Origin: Botryotinia globosa
Lineage: Eukaryota; Ascomycota; Leotiomycetes; Helotiales; Sclerotiniaceae
NCBI GenBank assembly: GCA_014898425.1
Contig: RCSZ01000001.1
Coordinates: 620,001-684,000 of the forward strand
Direction: 5' to 3'
Length of the DNA: 64,000 nt
Below are positions 48,825 to 60,261 of this stretch, piece after piece (positions within the stretch are counted from its first letter, which is position 1; each line of letters opens with the position of its first letter). The notes under the pieces are model-generated. The model was not told where the DNA came from. It did no database searches and saw nothing but the letters and a program-made list of their open reading frames with translations. The position numbers and the translations under genes were made by a program.

Positions 48825-49397
48825 ATTTAGTTGATGAACTGAGAGATATAGATTCGAGGGTTTAGGTGTGATTATACGATTTTGCCTAAAGAATTGTTGA
48901 AGTTGTTGAATGTCGGCCAATGAGATACTTGACAATTTAATCCCGGAATATAGTCCGCTTGACACGTGCTAATACTGATTGGGTTAGCTCAGCCTCAATG
49001 TACCTGCCTGTACTCATCAGTACCCGACTGGCAATATGGAATCGATGATTCTAGATGGCAAAACTTTATGAGATTTCTCGAGTACAATTACACAGAGTGA
49101 GTGAACTCTTAACAGCCATGAAGAGGATGTTCAAAACACATAAACCGCATATCTTTATGAGGAACAGAATCTTGAGCGAAAAAACACCCAGTAGATAGGT
49201 ATTTATTATTTCTTTCTTTCGTAAATCTAGATACTTATTGCCCATTAACTCAAACCCTGAAGCTCTCCTATTTTGCCGTGACAAATCATGGTATCATCCC
49301 TAAGCCAGTTCCATAAACGCCCTTTTAGATGTGCATGTATCCGGCGACTTTCATATCCATTTACATAGCCATATACATATCCATCCACCAAATCTTT
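48825..49397. other. Intergenic region between LRP1 and MIX17
   Basis: About 570 bp: MIX17 promoter and LRP1 3' side. No gene, RNA or repeat is supported. Confidence 0.4.
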
Positions 49398-50269
49398 CTA
49401 ATTCTTGCTCTTGCTCTTGCTCTTGCTCTTGGCCTTCTTGGATTTACTCCTTGTTTTCTTCTCCTGAGTTTCCTGCTTAGATTTTTGGGGGTTGGAATTG
49501 GAGGTGGTAGAGCTATCCTCCTTAGACTCGATAGAGGTTGCTGCTACCTTCGCAGTCTTGGACTTTTTGCTTTTATGTGCTGCAGGTGCAGGTTCATCTG
49601 AAGAATCGGAAGGCGAACCGGAACCATCAGATTCAGTTGAGGTTTTGGATTCTGCCTTATTGGGCTCCGTTGATTCTTCGCCCACCTTTCTCTTCTTTGA
49701 TAGCTCCTCAAATCTGATATGAGACTTCGCTCTCTCCTTCGCCAATTGCTCTGCTCTTTGAAGATCATATTTATCATTTCCGCTCTGTGGGCACTATTAA
49801 CATGGGTTCCCAATCCGGACAATTGAAAAAGAGTAGAAGCTTCCTTACCAATCCTGCTTTGATGAATCTTCCAGCAGCTCCTTTATCCAATTTGAGATTT
49901 CTTTCTGCTGCAATTGCCGGTGGATTCTCTGTAACCTTTATCTTCTCAAAATACTGCTTCATCCGAGTAAGCTCGGTGAAAACGGGATGTTCACGGGCAT
50001 TGACACCATTAAGTCGGAGGTATGCTATCGAAATGAATTAGTATACAGGTACGGAATGCGACAGAAATGAAATGATGGAAACTCGTACAGAATAGTATGG
50101 ACTCAATGGCATATGTGACAAGAGTATAAAGCTTTGCCTTATCCAATAAAGGTAACTTGCTTGCAAACTCTGGGATAGTCTTTTGAATGAAAGGCGCAAC
50201 CGCATCTTCTATATCATCGATATCGTCATCAAGTTGCTCGAGCAAGGAAAGAATCTTCGTCGGATCCAT
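49398..50269 (-). CDS. LRP1: Exosome cofactor Lrp1/Rrp47, C1D family (247 aa)
   Basis: Nuclear exosome-associated protein that partners Rrp6 in 3' processing of rRNA, snRNA and snoRNA. Exons: 50269-50089, 50024-49849, 49784-49398. The Sas10/C1D domain is helical: ILSLLEQLDDDIDDIEDAVA, KLPLLDKAKLYTLVTYAIES, then LFSYLRLNGVNAREHPVFTE rebuilt across intron 1 and ELTRMKQYFEKIK. After SGNDKYDLQRAEQLAKERA there is a long low-complexity tail rich in Ser, Lys and acidic residues ending in SKS repeats (DNA CTTGCT repeats about 49404-49432), longer than in yeast. The start MDPTKILSLLEQ is preferred over an upstream in-frame ATG. Confidence 0.9.
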
Positions 50270-50949
50270 TGTAGAAATGTAGTTGAACGTGTTAGAGCGA
50301 ATATGATTGATGTACGTAGCATGGGCAATCGAGAGGAACCTAGAAAATTTGGGAATGAGTTCCGACGCTATCGGACATCCGGAAAAAGGCGGCCGCATTC
50401 AGTTGCATTGGAATTGAAGTCTTCCAATTGGATTACATGTTTGCTTTACATTTACAGGGATTTTCGATATTTATTCTTTACTAAAAGTGCTTAATCGACA
50501 TTTTTTTCGATTCCGAATATTTGATTGTAAAATGATATTTGGGACTTGAATCTCTCTCATCACATCTATCCAACTCAACTTTTGCCTCCCATTTGAACAC
50601 TCACTTACTATTCCTTTATATCTTGTCCATGTTCGAAGTCTACATATTGGATGTAAATAGACTTCAGTCTGGTCGTGTACTAAAGCCGAAATCTCAGATA
50701 TCTCTCAAGCTAGCTTCACCCCTCACCGAACGGATCTTCAACATACATTTCGCCTCATTTTACTGAAACTCGACAAATCCTACTCTCCGTCGTGGTCCAC
50801 TACAAGACAATTTCTTACCCTTTTGCGGATGTGTAGAAGGACGTGAAGGCTTCCCTTTCTTGCTTTGGTTTCGAGTGCAGACAATTGCAACAACGGAAGA
50901 GTAGACATTTTGATTCTGCTTGTCTGCCATGAGTTCATTGTAATAACCA
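50270..50949. other. Divergent intergenic region, LRP1 and the reductase-like gene
   Basis: About 680 bp. Small frames here (for example 50760-50963 minus) do not look like genes. Part of the 3' half could belong to an unrecognised 5' exon of the downstream gene. Confidence 0.35.
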
Positions 50950-52818
50950 TTGAGAGTGTTCATCCTGTCTTTTCCAAGGTGCGGTCGTCCGCTGTGGCGG
51001 GTGCTTGCTCGAAACCCTCAAAATTGTCGATGGCTCTCAGGTAGCATTACCCTGGGCCGGGTGGCCACTCGCACTTGGTCGAGACATAACGGGACATACT
51101 GGTGGCCAAGGCGGAAAGGAGGATTGCACGCCAGCTTGCCATTCGTTTCGGGTTCAGAGAGAGATACCACTACCAGCGGACCTTCGAGGAGTTACGGGAG
51201 CAAAAGCGATGGAGTGTATGCGAGCGAATGGACTGCAGACAAAGATATCACCAATCAAGAGGACAGTCACAAAAGAATCACGCCCGACGATCATGCTTGT
51301 GCTATGGATATAGAGTCACAAGAAGTGCGGGAATTGGAATTAGACAGCGAAGAAGGGAACGATTCATCATCATTCGATTTCGCCTACTCGCATCGCCCTT
51401 CGAAATGGGAGGCAAACAAGAGCTTGTCGGCTGAAGAGCTGCAGGATAAGAACGACTTAGAAAAGCTTGAGGATGTTGATGTCTCCGACATTGGGCCCGA
51501 ATATTTGCATTCACCGGACATCCTAGTCACGAATATGAAACATGCCGACCAAAAATCACCTGCAGTGTCTTCTCACCAGCATGGGCAAGAACCTTTACAG
51601 TCAAGACAAGTCACAAATCTTCAGTACAAACCGACTTCACAAGATTCAACACACCGAGAGGATACGCCTATATCGCGCACAATCCATGTTCTAGGAACAG
51701 GGCCTATTGGACAATTCATTGCATATAACCTTGCTGAAATGGATTCTCCGCCGCCTGTTACTTTACTAATGCACCGGCCACTGTTGATTCAACAATGGCA
51801 CCACTCGCGTCAGGTTCTCAGAGTATGCAAGGATGAAATTATAACCGAGCAATCCGGTTTCGATGTTGAACTATCCGCAAGTTTCAATGTTCCTGGGCTC
51901 ACGTCAGAGACTAGTGCCACTGAACACAGAATTGGATACACGAACGAGGTCATAGACAACCTGATCATCACAACGAACGGTGACAAAACAGTGGCGGCAC
52001 TTACATCCATCAAGCATCGTCTCCGGCCTCATTCAACCATATGTTTTGTGCAACATGGAGCGGGTGTCATCGACGATGTTAACAAACATGTTTTCCCAGA
52101 TTTGCAGGATCGTCCTCATTACATGCTTGGTAATTTATCTCATGGATTATTTGCCACGGATCAGCTATGGACTGTTGCCCAAACCACCCAGGGAGAGCTG
52201 AAGCTTACGATTCCTCAACACGATACCAGCGCGCCCTCCAACGAACCGTCGTCCCAAAACTCAGACAGGAAGCTCACAAATAACTGGGCACCATCTTCAA
52301 GATACATGTTAATGTCATTGAGTCGTTCTCCTGATCTTAAAGCTATAGGCTTGAACTATCCTGACTTCATGAAATTCCATCTCGAATATGTCGTTGTTAA
52401 TTCCGTCATTGGGCCGTTATCTGTCATTTTTGATTGTTCAAACGACCAGCTGTTGTACAATTACCAGGCGAGTCAGACAATGAAGTCCCTCTTATGGGAA
52501 ATTTCGTTTGTTGTGAGAAGCCTTCCGGAGCTTGCGACAGTGGCAAATCTTAACAAACGTTTTGGCAACCGCAGGTTAATGAGCATGATACATTCGGTGC
52601 TGGCTCGTAGCGGGAAAAATGTTACATCTATGTTACACAACGTCAGAAGTGGAATGAAAACAGATGTTGACTTCTACAATGGCTATCTCGCTCGGAGAGC
52701 AAAAGAATTGAACATTCCGTTCTCTTCGAACGAGTTAGTCATAAGTATGGTTAAAGCAAAACAAGCTATGAAGTCAAGGGAGATGAATTCATATATACCC
52801 GCGGTTGATCGGAGATAG
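50950..52818 (+). CDS. Ketopantoate-reductase-like (ApbA/PanE) protein with long N-terminal extension (622 aa)
   Basis: Single-exon gene. Residues about 244-610 form an ApbA/PanE-type NADP-dependent reductase: Rossmann motif IHVLGTGPIGQFIAYNLAE (GxGxxG at about 249-254), a DNLIITTNGDKTVAALTSIK segment, STICFVQHGAGV and the C-terminal helical domain (FHLEYVVVNSVIGPLSVIFD; FYNGYLARRAKELNIPFSSN). Bacterial PanE makes pantoate for CoA; fungal relatives this divergent may have another substrate. The first about 240 residues are Arg-rich and then acidic and disordered; the Arg-rich start (MRVFILSFPRCGRPLWRVLA) could be a mitochondrial presequence, or the true start may be further in. No intron is needed. 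Confidence 0.75.
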   Translation: MRVFILSFPRCGRPLWRVLARNPQNCRWLSGSITLGRVATRTWSRHNGTYWWPRRKGGLHASLPFVSGSERDTTTSGPSRSYGSKSDGVYASEWTADKDITNQEDSHKRITPDDHACAMDIESQEVRELELDSEEGNDSSSFDFAYSHRPSKWEANKSLSAEELQDKNDLEKLEDVDVSDIGPEYLHSPDILVTNMKHADQKSPAVSSHQHGQEPLQSRQVTNLQYKPTSQDSTHREDTPISRTIHVLGTGPIGQFIAYNLAEMDSPPPVTLLMHRPLLIQQWHHSRQVLRVCKDEIITEQSGFDVELSASFNVPGLTSETSATEHRIGYTNEVIDNLIITTNGDKTVAALTSIKHRLRPHSTICFVQHGAGVIDDVNKHVFPDLQDRPHYMLGNLSHGLFATDQLWTVAQTTQGELKLTIPQHDTSAPSNEPSSQNSDRKLTNNWAPSSRYMLMSLSRSPDLKAIGLNYPDFMKFHLEYVVVNSVIGPLSVIFDCSNDQLLYNYQASQTMKSLLWEISFVVRSLPELATVANLNKRFGNRRLMSMIHSVLARSGKNVTSMLHNVRSGMKTDVDFYNGYLARRAKELNIPFSSNELVISMVKAKQAMKSREMNSYIPAVDRR

Positions 52819-53445
52819 ATGGAATGTAGGAGGCACGCTGGGTTATGAGGGAACGAACTGTGTATGTTTTACCATGTAGGAGTGTACGTTTATGTTAGAA
52901 TTAGCAACACCTGTATATTACGTCTTAGATATCTTATATACTCGGTCACTCGCAAAAGCGATACTTTAGATTATAGACCAATGAATAATGCACATATGCC
53001 TCTCATGCAAACCCATTCATCAATGCGCTACTTTGTATTTTTGTGGTCAGTCGACGAGAGGCTTCATGCCTTGTGAACTTTAGCAAGCCCAATGGCATGT
53101 TACTTTGCACCAGGTGAGCCTCCGTCATGCGTGTAAGGTCTCAGTAAGCTCTTATCTGAAAATGCTCTTCAAATACTTGACATTAATCTTAATTTCATGA
53201 TTATCATAATTTTATAACTAAGTTGAATTTATATCTGAATGGAAAATAAATATTGATCAATTTATCGTGGAATTGAAAAGTTATAATTCACAGTTGTGGT
53301 ATGATGTCTTTTTTTGGTCCAAAGAGGGGTTGTCAATCATGACATTCGCCAAAGATTGGGTACTGCAAGGCTGAACTCACAAAGTTACCACACCCCTCAT
53401 TTTCTTCAACCAGGACAAAAACCACACACATTCAACACCTTAACT
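52819..53445. other. Intergenic region upstream of PDCD5
   Basis: About 630 bp, locally AT-rich at 53160-53290. No gene, repeat or RNA is supported. Confidence 0.4.
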
Positions 53446-53963
53446 ATGGAAGACGACGATTTGGCACAAGTATGTCTCTGGGAAGACTAAGTCACACCCC
53501 GATACTAATTATTCTTTAGATCAGAAAAGCTCGTCTTGAGCAACTGAAAAGCCAAGGCGGAGGAGCAGGTGGTAGACCAGGCGCAGCAGGCGGCAGTGGA
53601 GGACAAGAAGATGGCAGACAGTGCGCGTTACTCTATCGAAGATGCATATAAATAACTAACCCTTTGCGCCATAGACAGCAAGAAGAAGCGGCTCGACAAT
53701 CCATCCTGACGCAAATTCTCGAACCCGAAGCGGCAGATCGTCTAGGTCGCATTAGACTTGTGAAGGAGTCCAGAGCGGTCGATGTTGAAAATCGCTTGAT
53801 TATGTTGGCGCGTTCGGGACAGCTGAGATCGAAGATTACGGAGGAACAATTGAAGGATTTGTTGAGCAGTGTGTCGGAGGCTCAGGAAACCAAAGAAAAG
53901 ATTGTGGTTACCAGGAGGAAGGGTGCTTGGGATGATGACGATGATGATCTTTTCGACTTGTAG
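53446..53963 (+). CDS. PDCD5/TFAR19-family DNA-binding protein (137 aa)
   Basis: Small conserved helical protein (human PDCD5, archaeal/yeast Ymr074c relatives); in cells it is linked to the TRiC chaperonin and DNA or apoptosis control. Exons: 53446-53469 (8 codons), 53520-53620, 53675-53963. The order is MEDDDLAQIRKARLEQLKSQ, a Gly-rich linker (GGGAGGRPGAAGGSGGQ) that is longer than in animals, then QQEEAARQSILTQILEPEAA and DRLGRIRLVKESRAVDVENR, the family core. The C-terminus has KIVVTRRKGAWDDDDDDLFD. A 24-nt first exon is followed by a 50-bp intron. Confidence 0.94.
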
Positions 53964-54122
53964 GTTGTGGTCCGGAAATTAGGGAACATGTAGTGAGCAG
54001 ATATTTCAGGAATGGAATCCATAATGCTGGGACAATCTTTGGCCTCCGAGGAAAAGGAGTTAATATTGCGAAATTTTGGGAAATCTACTATGGTATTAAA
54101 TTACTGTGCTATCAAGTCCTCC

Positions 54123-55019
54123 TCAAGTTGCCTTTTGGGCCTTCTTTCTCTCCTTCTCCATCCGTCTGATATCTCTAAGATCAAGAGGCTTTTCAATGCC
54201 TAAGTCTTCTCTCAATTCTTCCACGCTCCTTTCCAGCTGCTCCTCCCAATAAACATTAATAACTTCCTCTGCTTTCAACCCATTCGCAAACGCCCAAGGC
54301 GCATATATTGTAAAGAATCTCCTCCTCTCTGCTGGCTTCAATGACATCACAGCAAACATACTCAGACCCGTCATTGGTAACAGAGTATTGGCAAACTCAA
54401 ATGCCTTGAGCGCTACTTCGCCTTCCCTCACAATAGGTAAGCCCGTTATAGCATGATAGAAGTCGTGACATTCGCGATACCTCTGCATAACATATGCGCA
54501 TTCTTCGTCGTCAATGTATTTTACTGCATCTCGTGTATCGGGAGAAACTCCCTCGCGGTCCAACCATTCTGCGTAGCACCTGCCCACAGTGTTTGGAGGA
54601 AGCGCTCGGAGACGTGGCATAGAAAGAGTCTTGGAAGATATCCTAGGGCGATCGCGAAGTATGCGTCGACCGGTGGGAGAAGAGAGCATAGCATCGCGAA
54701 GACGGTATATGAAATATGGTGTTGCGGTAGCTTCTCCACAAGCTGCAATTAGGTCTAGTCTCCCGGATTAGTTGAAAGTAAATGTGGTTTTGAATGATCA
54801 ATTCATACCTGCACGATAAGGATTAAAGAATGCCATTACTGCTGAGCCCACAGCCAAACCACCCCGCTCAATGGAAGTAAGTGGTACATGGCCTGGATAA
54901 TTTGGAGCCGGACGATGCAATACACTGAAGCTTCTTGTAGCTAGAGTAATAGAGCGGGCGGTAAGTAATTCCCTGGGAAGGCGGGACGCCTGGGTATATA
55001 GGCGAGGGGACAATGACAT
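54123..55019 (-). CDS. COQ4: Coenzyme Q biosynthesis protein COQ4, mitochondrial (280 aa)
   Basis: Matrix-side scaffold of the CoQ synthome on the inner membrane; recent work also links it to C1 decarboxylation of the CoQ ring. Exons: 55019-54809 and 54754-54123. The N-terminal presequence is Arg/Ser/Leu-rich ([20 protein letters not shown]). The family blocks are [40 protein letters not shown] (rebuilt over the intron), [14 protein letters not shown] and the metal motif [14 protein letters not shown] (HDxxH). The rest is [19 protein letters not shown] and an amphipathic C-terminus. An in-frame ATG at 55091 would add 24 residues; 55019 is preferred. It is convergent with PDCD5, only 159 bp apart. 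Confidence 0.96.
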
Positions 55020-55364
55020 GTTCGAATTGTAACTTTTGAATTGGCCCCTCCAGTGTTGACGGGGTGGGATGCTACTGTAGATCAGCTTCAATTATATTGC
55101 CTGCCGCCCTTTCGTCGAAATAGCTCTCGGCAAAAGCAGCACTAGAAGAAGACTTTAATGGTACAATTTATTTGCGCGTAACAAATGATGGATGAGATTT
55201 ACATTGAATAGTTGATTTCAGAGTACGAATTTTCTTTTACTAAATCGTTACATCTAGTAGTTCTAGGTGAAGCTCGTGGAAATTATAACATAACCGATCA
55301 GTCATATATCACGATTTCAGATCTTCTGCAGCGAGCAGCCCCTTCGTCTAACTACGGTGCGAGC

Positions 55365-56730
55365 ATGGACATGCAAGTACATCAAGAGTTCACAAAATGG
55401 GCTGTGGATGAAGGTGTCGTTATCAATAATGTTTCGCCTTTCCGGTTCCCAGAAAAGGGTCTGGGACTAATAGCGAACAAGAATTTCGAGGTAAAATGAA
55501 AGAGCGGCTATATGAAATGCCACCCCTCTCGAAAAGGCATGTGCTTGCTAATCTGTAGTAGATAGGTGATGCTCTGGTGCAGGTCCCCATAAAGGCACTT
55601 CGTAAAGCTACGGATGTACCTTCGCAGTTTGCAGCGCTGGCACCGGAATTAGCTGTTCATGCTCTCTTCGGTCTATCTCTGGACTCACTGCTCGGACCGG
55701 AATGGAAAGCTACTCTCCCTTCCAAACAGGACATGCATAGTTCCATGCCTTTATTCTGGGATCCCTCATTACAAGCGCTTCTTCCGTACCCATCCCAAGC
55801 TCTCCTCACAACGCAAATGGAGAAAATCACTTCTGCTTGGACGATCATCTGCAAAGCATTTCCCGAGCCACCCATAACCTACGATGAATTCATGTACAAC
55901 TATAGCATTATCAACAGTAGGACGTTCTACTACCTTTCACCGGTCATCAAATCATCTAAACCACAACCATCAAAAGAGAATCGTCTTGCGTTGAATCCTT
56001 TTGCAGACTACATAAATCATAGTTCAGAACCCACGGTTGATGCGACTCTAAGTCGCGCTGGCTACATACGTGAGCAATATTATTCCTTTACTGTCATATC
56101 ACTTAATCTACCTATATTGTCATCCTAACCTCCATAATATGATCTGTGGAACAACTACACCTATCCATAAAGTCTTCGCCTCAACTCATTCCAAAGGCTC
56201 ATCAGCAATCGCTAACCCCTAACAATCTAGTCACGGCCTCGCAACCCATCAAGCAGGGCTCCGAAGTGCATATTTCATATGGAAGTCACAACAACGATTT
56301 CCTTCTCGTCGAGTATGGCTTTATACTCGAAGACAACCGATGGGACGAGGTAACTCTGGATCCCTGGATAACACCATTACTAAACGGAGAGCAAAGAGAG
56401 CACCTCCAAGGGATGGGATTTCTCGGTAAATACCTCCTAGATCGACACACCATATGTTATCGCACGCAAGTAGTTCTCAGGATTATATGTCTACCGATAG
56501 GTAGATGGAGAAGATTCGTACAGGGGTCTGAGGGCGAAGAGGTGTCACAGGAGGCTGCGGATGGAGTTTTATTGAAAGTACTAATGGCTGGTAAGATGGA
56601 GATGATGGAAACGATCAAAAAGATAGACGAAAGCCAGGCAGGTCTTGAAAGTCAAAGAAATACGTTGACCAGACGCTCGAACCAAATTGTTTTGTTGCTA
56701 AATAAAGCGTTAAATCGAATTGGATGCTAA
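55365..56730 (+). CDS. SET-domain protein lysine methyltransferase, RuBisCO-LSMT/SETD6-like (377 aa)
   Basis: SET enzyme of the group that methylates non-histone proteins such as ribosomal proteins. Exons: 55365-55490, 55562-56069, 56231-56730. The SET start is [20 protein letters not shown] across intron 1. A large SET-I helical insert follows. [20 protein letters not shown] gives the NHS motif, and [20 protein letters not shown] the post-NHS Tyr motif. The C-terminal part ([19 protein letters not shown] and on) resembles the Rubis-subs-bind domain. Intron 2 is 161 bp, longer than its neighbours; its acceptor AATCTAG is the one that keeps frame. The start ATG 55365 ([17 protein letters not shown]) was chosen as the first before the conserved region. 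Substrate unknown. Confidence 0.85.
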
Positions 56731-57056
56731 ACTTCATGAATTTTAACTTTGTGTTGTGTGATGGACTTCTTGAGAAGGCCCCTCAATCACACTCAATCAT
56801 GGCATGAGGGCCATCTTGTGTCTTGCAATATATTCACTTTAGTCGTCTTCGAAGAGCGAGTATTGCTGGCACTCAGAAGGTGGAGACTTGGTAAAAAGCA
56901 ATCATCTGACAGCTCAAAATACATTCATCGTGTGAATCACACTTCTATGGTACACGCTTCATTTTGAAATACAAATTAAGAACTAAATGTGCTCATTATT
57001 CCAAATGTCAATTATGCCAGATCCCCAAATTCAACGCCCTTTCCGTTATCTATACC
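56731..57056. other. Short convergent intergenic region
   Basis: About 325 bp between the stop codons of the SET and CFIm68-like genes; presumably two 3'UTRs that may overlap. No other feature is seen. Confidence 0.5.
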
Positions 57057-58413
57057 TCATTCTGGTCTTGGTCTTTTGGCGCCGTGTGGATTCTGCCAGT
57101 CACCTCCAGCGCTTTGATTTTGTTGAAAGAACGCGGGATTAAAGTGTGGTTGCATAGGTTGGAAGGCATTCCCGCCTAATTTCTCGAGTCAGTAATAAAT
57201 CCCGTAGTCCCTTTTGTGGTCTTTAATCTCAACTGATAGGTAGCTGTTTGGACGTACCTTGCATTGCACCACCCATTTGTGCCATATTACCCATGTTCAT
57301 AGGCATTCCCATTCCGCCCATTCCGCCCATTGGCATACCTCCCATGGGCATACCTCCCATCATACTATTTCCCATTCCTCCTCGGCCGCCTCTCATACCT
57401 CCAGGGCCACCCCGCATGCCACCCATCATACCTCCACGATTGAATCCACCAAATTGATTGCCCATAGGGTTCCCTTGAAATCCGCCACCCATAGAAGAAT
57501 TAAAGCCCCCATTCATGGATCCTCCTGAGCCTGAAAAATTACGGTTGAAATTGCCTTGGTTCATGTTGTTGTTCATGCCTCCACGAGAAGAGTTGTATCC
57601 ACCGCCACGACCGCGGAAATTACCACCAAAGTTGCCTGAAGTATGACTGCCCCTCTCACTGTTGTAACCTCCTGGTCCTGAGCTTGATCGACTGTTTTGG
57701 CCTTCTTTCGTGGCGCGGGCTGGCGCGTCTTTAGGTAACGTGCGGAATGGATTGACATTTGGATTGTGGAATGTGACTGTCTGCTTCTTCACATATTGGT
57801 GGCCTTCACCGAAAGCGTCAATCATTCGTTTCACTGCCGTTGCAGCTTGTTGGGACGCAAATTCGACATAGGCTTGTCTGGGTAGAGAGTCAGTAGATGC
57901 TCGGCATTGGAAGATACTGTGTGTATTGAATTACCCCTTGCTCTTTCCATTAACCTTGTGCTCGGAGAAAGTCATCTCCTTCAGCTCATCTTCGACTTGA
58001 GCCTGATTGATCCATCCCCGGATATCATCGTCGGTATTCCACCAATGTAATTCTGATATGAGCAAGGCCGTAGTCGCACCTTGATCGATTGGACGATCGT
58101 CGGAGCCTTCCTTTCTCTTTACACCTTGTTGTTGAGGAGCCTGCTTGGGTATGTTGAGAATATTTCGTCCCGATTCGTCGGTACTCTTTATCTTTTGTTG
58201 ACCTTCAGCGAGTTCATCCTTCTCATTACTAACCTTGATATCTACATAATCGTCATCTTGTTCTTCGTGTTTACCATTAGTTTCGGCAGCTGGTGCGACA
58301 GAAGGCTCAACGCCGTCAATCTTGACATCACCTTCATCATCTTTCTTGAAAATTGTATCCTGTTCAGTGTTGGCATCTCCATAGATATCAATGTCGAACT
58401 CGTCATCAGCCAT
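57057..58413 (-). CDS. CFIm68/CPSF6-like RNA-binding protein (405 aa)
   Basis: RRM protein resembling the large subunit of cleavage factor I (CPSF6/7), acting in mRNA 3'-end formation. Exons: 58413-57935, 57877-57258, 57175-57057. The N-terminal start MADDEFDIDIYGD is characteristic. The RRM carries LLISELHWWNTDDDIRGWIN and, across intron 1, KVNGKSKGQAYVEFASQQAA. The C-terminal half is a Gly/Asn/Met-rich, RGG-like low-complexity region with many MGGMPMGG-type repeats. The last exon restores the ending FQPMQPHFNPAFFQQNQSAG and a basic HGAKRPRPE tail, a possible nuclear signal. The low-complexity part could support condensate formation; that is inference. The upstream in-frame ATG at 58476 is less likely. 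Confidence 0.88.
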
Positions 58414-59990
58414 GGCGTCTGAATGTGCACACGAGGTACCTTGACTTTCAAGTGAAGGGTGAGTTTTGGTTGACAAAATGATGTTTTGTATTGCTTATGA
58501 ACAGTTTGAGTTGATGTTATGCCACAGGAAATTGGATTCTGTGAGAAAATAGAAACAGGATCAGCGGGTGAAAACAGAAGAAGGGCCATTGGATGGTAAA
58601 GGTCAACGCAGGTATAGCATTGGAAGCAGAGTCTGAAATACATGGGATAGAATTCAATGAATACGTACACTCCTAAAACCTGGAGGATATTGCTTCAATA
58701 AATGAGGTCAAAGTCCGAGAGCCTTCTTTGGCAACTACAGACAGAATGGAGATATGAGACGAAGCTCTGTGCTTGCAGTCTCTTTGAATGCTTGATGTAA
58801 AGAAGCCCAACAGATGAATAAACCTCCTATGCCGAAAGATTGGAAGAAAGAGGCGAGGCAAGAAAATTGTAATCCAGCCTGAAATTGAAAAGCAGAAATG
58901 AAGATGTCAGTTGTCCAAATGCCTTGTTCATCAATAGCAGAAGCACAAAGTGACCGAAGCCTTGCTGTACAATTCCGTCCCTCGAGTAACCTTCCCGTCC
59001 AGTGTTGACTGATTTGCTTGTTTGGATTGGGTGTATTAAGTTGAGTTGAGCGGGTGGTGATTGATTGAATGAATGCGACAGAATTCTCGAGTCGATGTGA
59101 AGGGTCGCAATTGATATCTCTCGTTAGAACTCTGAGGTACGAGTATAGAATTGGACAACTGTAAGTCGAGTCGAGTGTGTGTGGGTGGTACTTGTGTTCA
59201 CCATGAAATGTAAATCGACTCTGAGGGCAGGATGGATCTATTGCTATATTATCGAATTATATGGAAAGAAAGTTGTGCTGTGAGAGTTCCATACAAGAAG
59301 TAAAGATCAATGATGATTGAGAAAGGGCATGTAAAATAGACAAGAAAGGAAGGTTTGACACTTTTTACGCCGTTGTCGATGAAGACGGCAATAGCGACGA
59401 TAATATCGATATGGAGAGAGTTGAGGGAAATGAAGGTTGAATATGAATGAATGAATCTCTTTTCTTTGATTCTTTCTTCTCCTCTACTGTTGGATTTCGC
59501 GCGTCGCTGAGCTTCAATAATACCTTTTACTATAAAATGGGCCAGCTAACTAATAAAACCACGGTTCTCTGCCCAATGCTTAATATCTTAGGTAATCAAC
59601 CATTCTTAAGTAATCAATCTCAATGATGCCTGATGCCTAAGGTATGACAGTCGCAACATCATGCCTTCAAGCTATGTACCTCCAGCTACTGTAATTACCT
59701 ACCCAATCGCTTTCGCATTTTGAAGGTTCTCATTGGCCCAATTTACATGATTTAATTTCTTGAGCCTACCTACCTTATCTGGCTTCTTCGAAATTCCCCC
59801 AACTACCTAGTCTAATATATCTATTTGCTTCAACTCGCAACCGAATTCAAAATCTTTGTCAATCATATCAAACACTTTCAAAGTATCCAACACTGACTGA
59901 AGATTGAATGAAACGTTAATTCGAAACTCTCGAGAATCAAATTATCTACTTCCTCATTCCCAACCTCAACTCCTCAACTTCTTCACAACC
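58414..59990. promoter_or_regulatory. Long divergent region between the CFIm68-like gene and SSS1
   Basis: 1.58 kb without a supported gene. It probably holds long 5'UTRs, perhaps with an upstream noncoding intron of the CFIm68-like gene. A few TGAATGAATG-type repeats and GTCGAGTCGAG at about 59164 are present. No RNA gene is recognised. Confidence 0.35.
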
Positions 59991-60261
59991 ATGGCAGACC
60001 AAATTCAAGAGTTTATGGAGATTCCAAGAGACTTCATCAAAGATGGTACTCAATTTGTCAATAAATGCACAAAGCGTAAGAATCAGTATTTGCCTTTGGT
60101 TTCATCGGGACATGAGATTCTAACAGATTATAGCCGATCGTCGCGAATTCCTCAACATCGCTCGAGCTGTAGCCATGGGATTTCTGATTATGGGTGCCGT
60201 CGGATACATCGTAAAATTGATCCATATACCACTCAACAACATATTGGTCGGTGGCGCATAG
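59991..60261 (+). CDS. SSS1: Sec61-gamma translocon subunit Sss1 (70 aa)
   Basis: Tail-anchored subunit of the Sec61 channel in the ER membrane. Exons: 59991-60075 and 60134-60261. The protein starts [20 protein letters not shown], continues [20 protein letters not shown] (Pro-Asp-Arg joined across the 58-bp intron) and has one membrane helix [20 protein letters not shown], ending [11 protein letters not shown]. This matches the family in length and every block. The unspliced open frame runs on for 202 codons and would hide the gene, so the intron is essential to recognise it. Confidence 0.98.

Noticed and set aside
48825..48965. 47-residue N-terminal extension of MIX17
   Set aside because: Upstream in-frame ATG exists, but the family starts with a basic Pro/Ala-rich leader as at MPRQGRS; the extension looks like 5'UTR.
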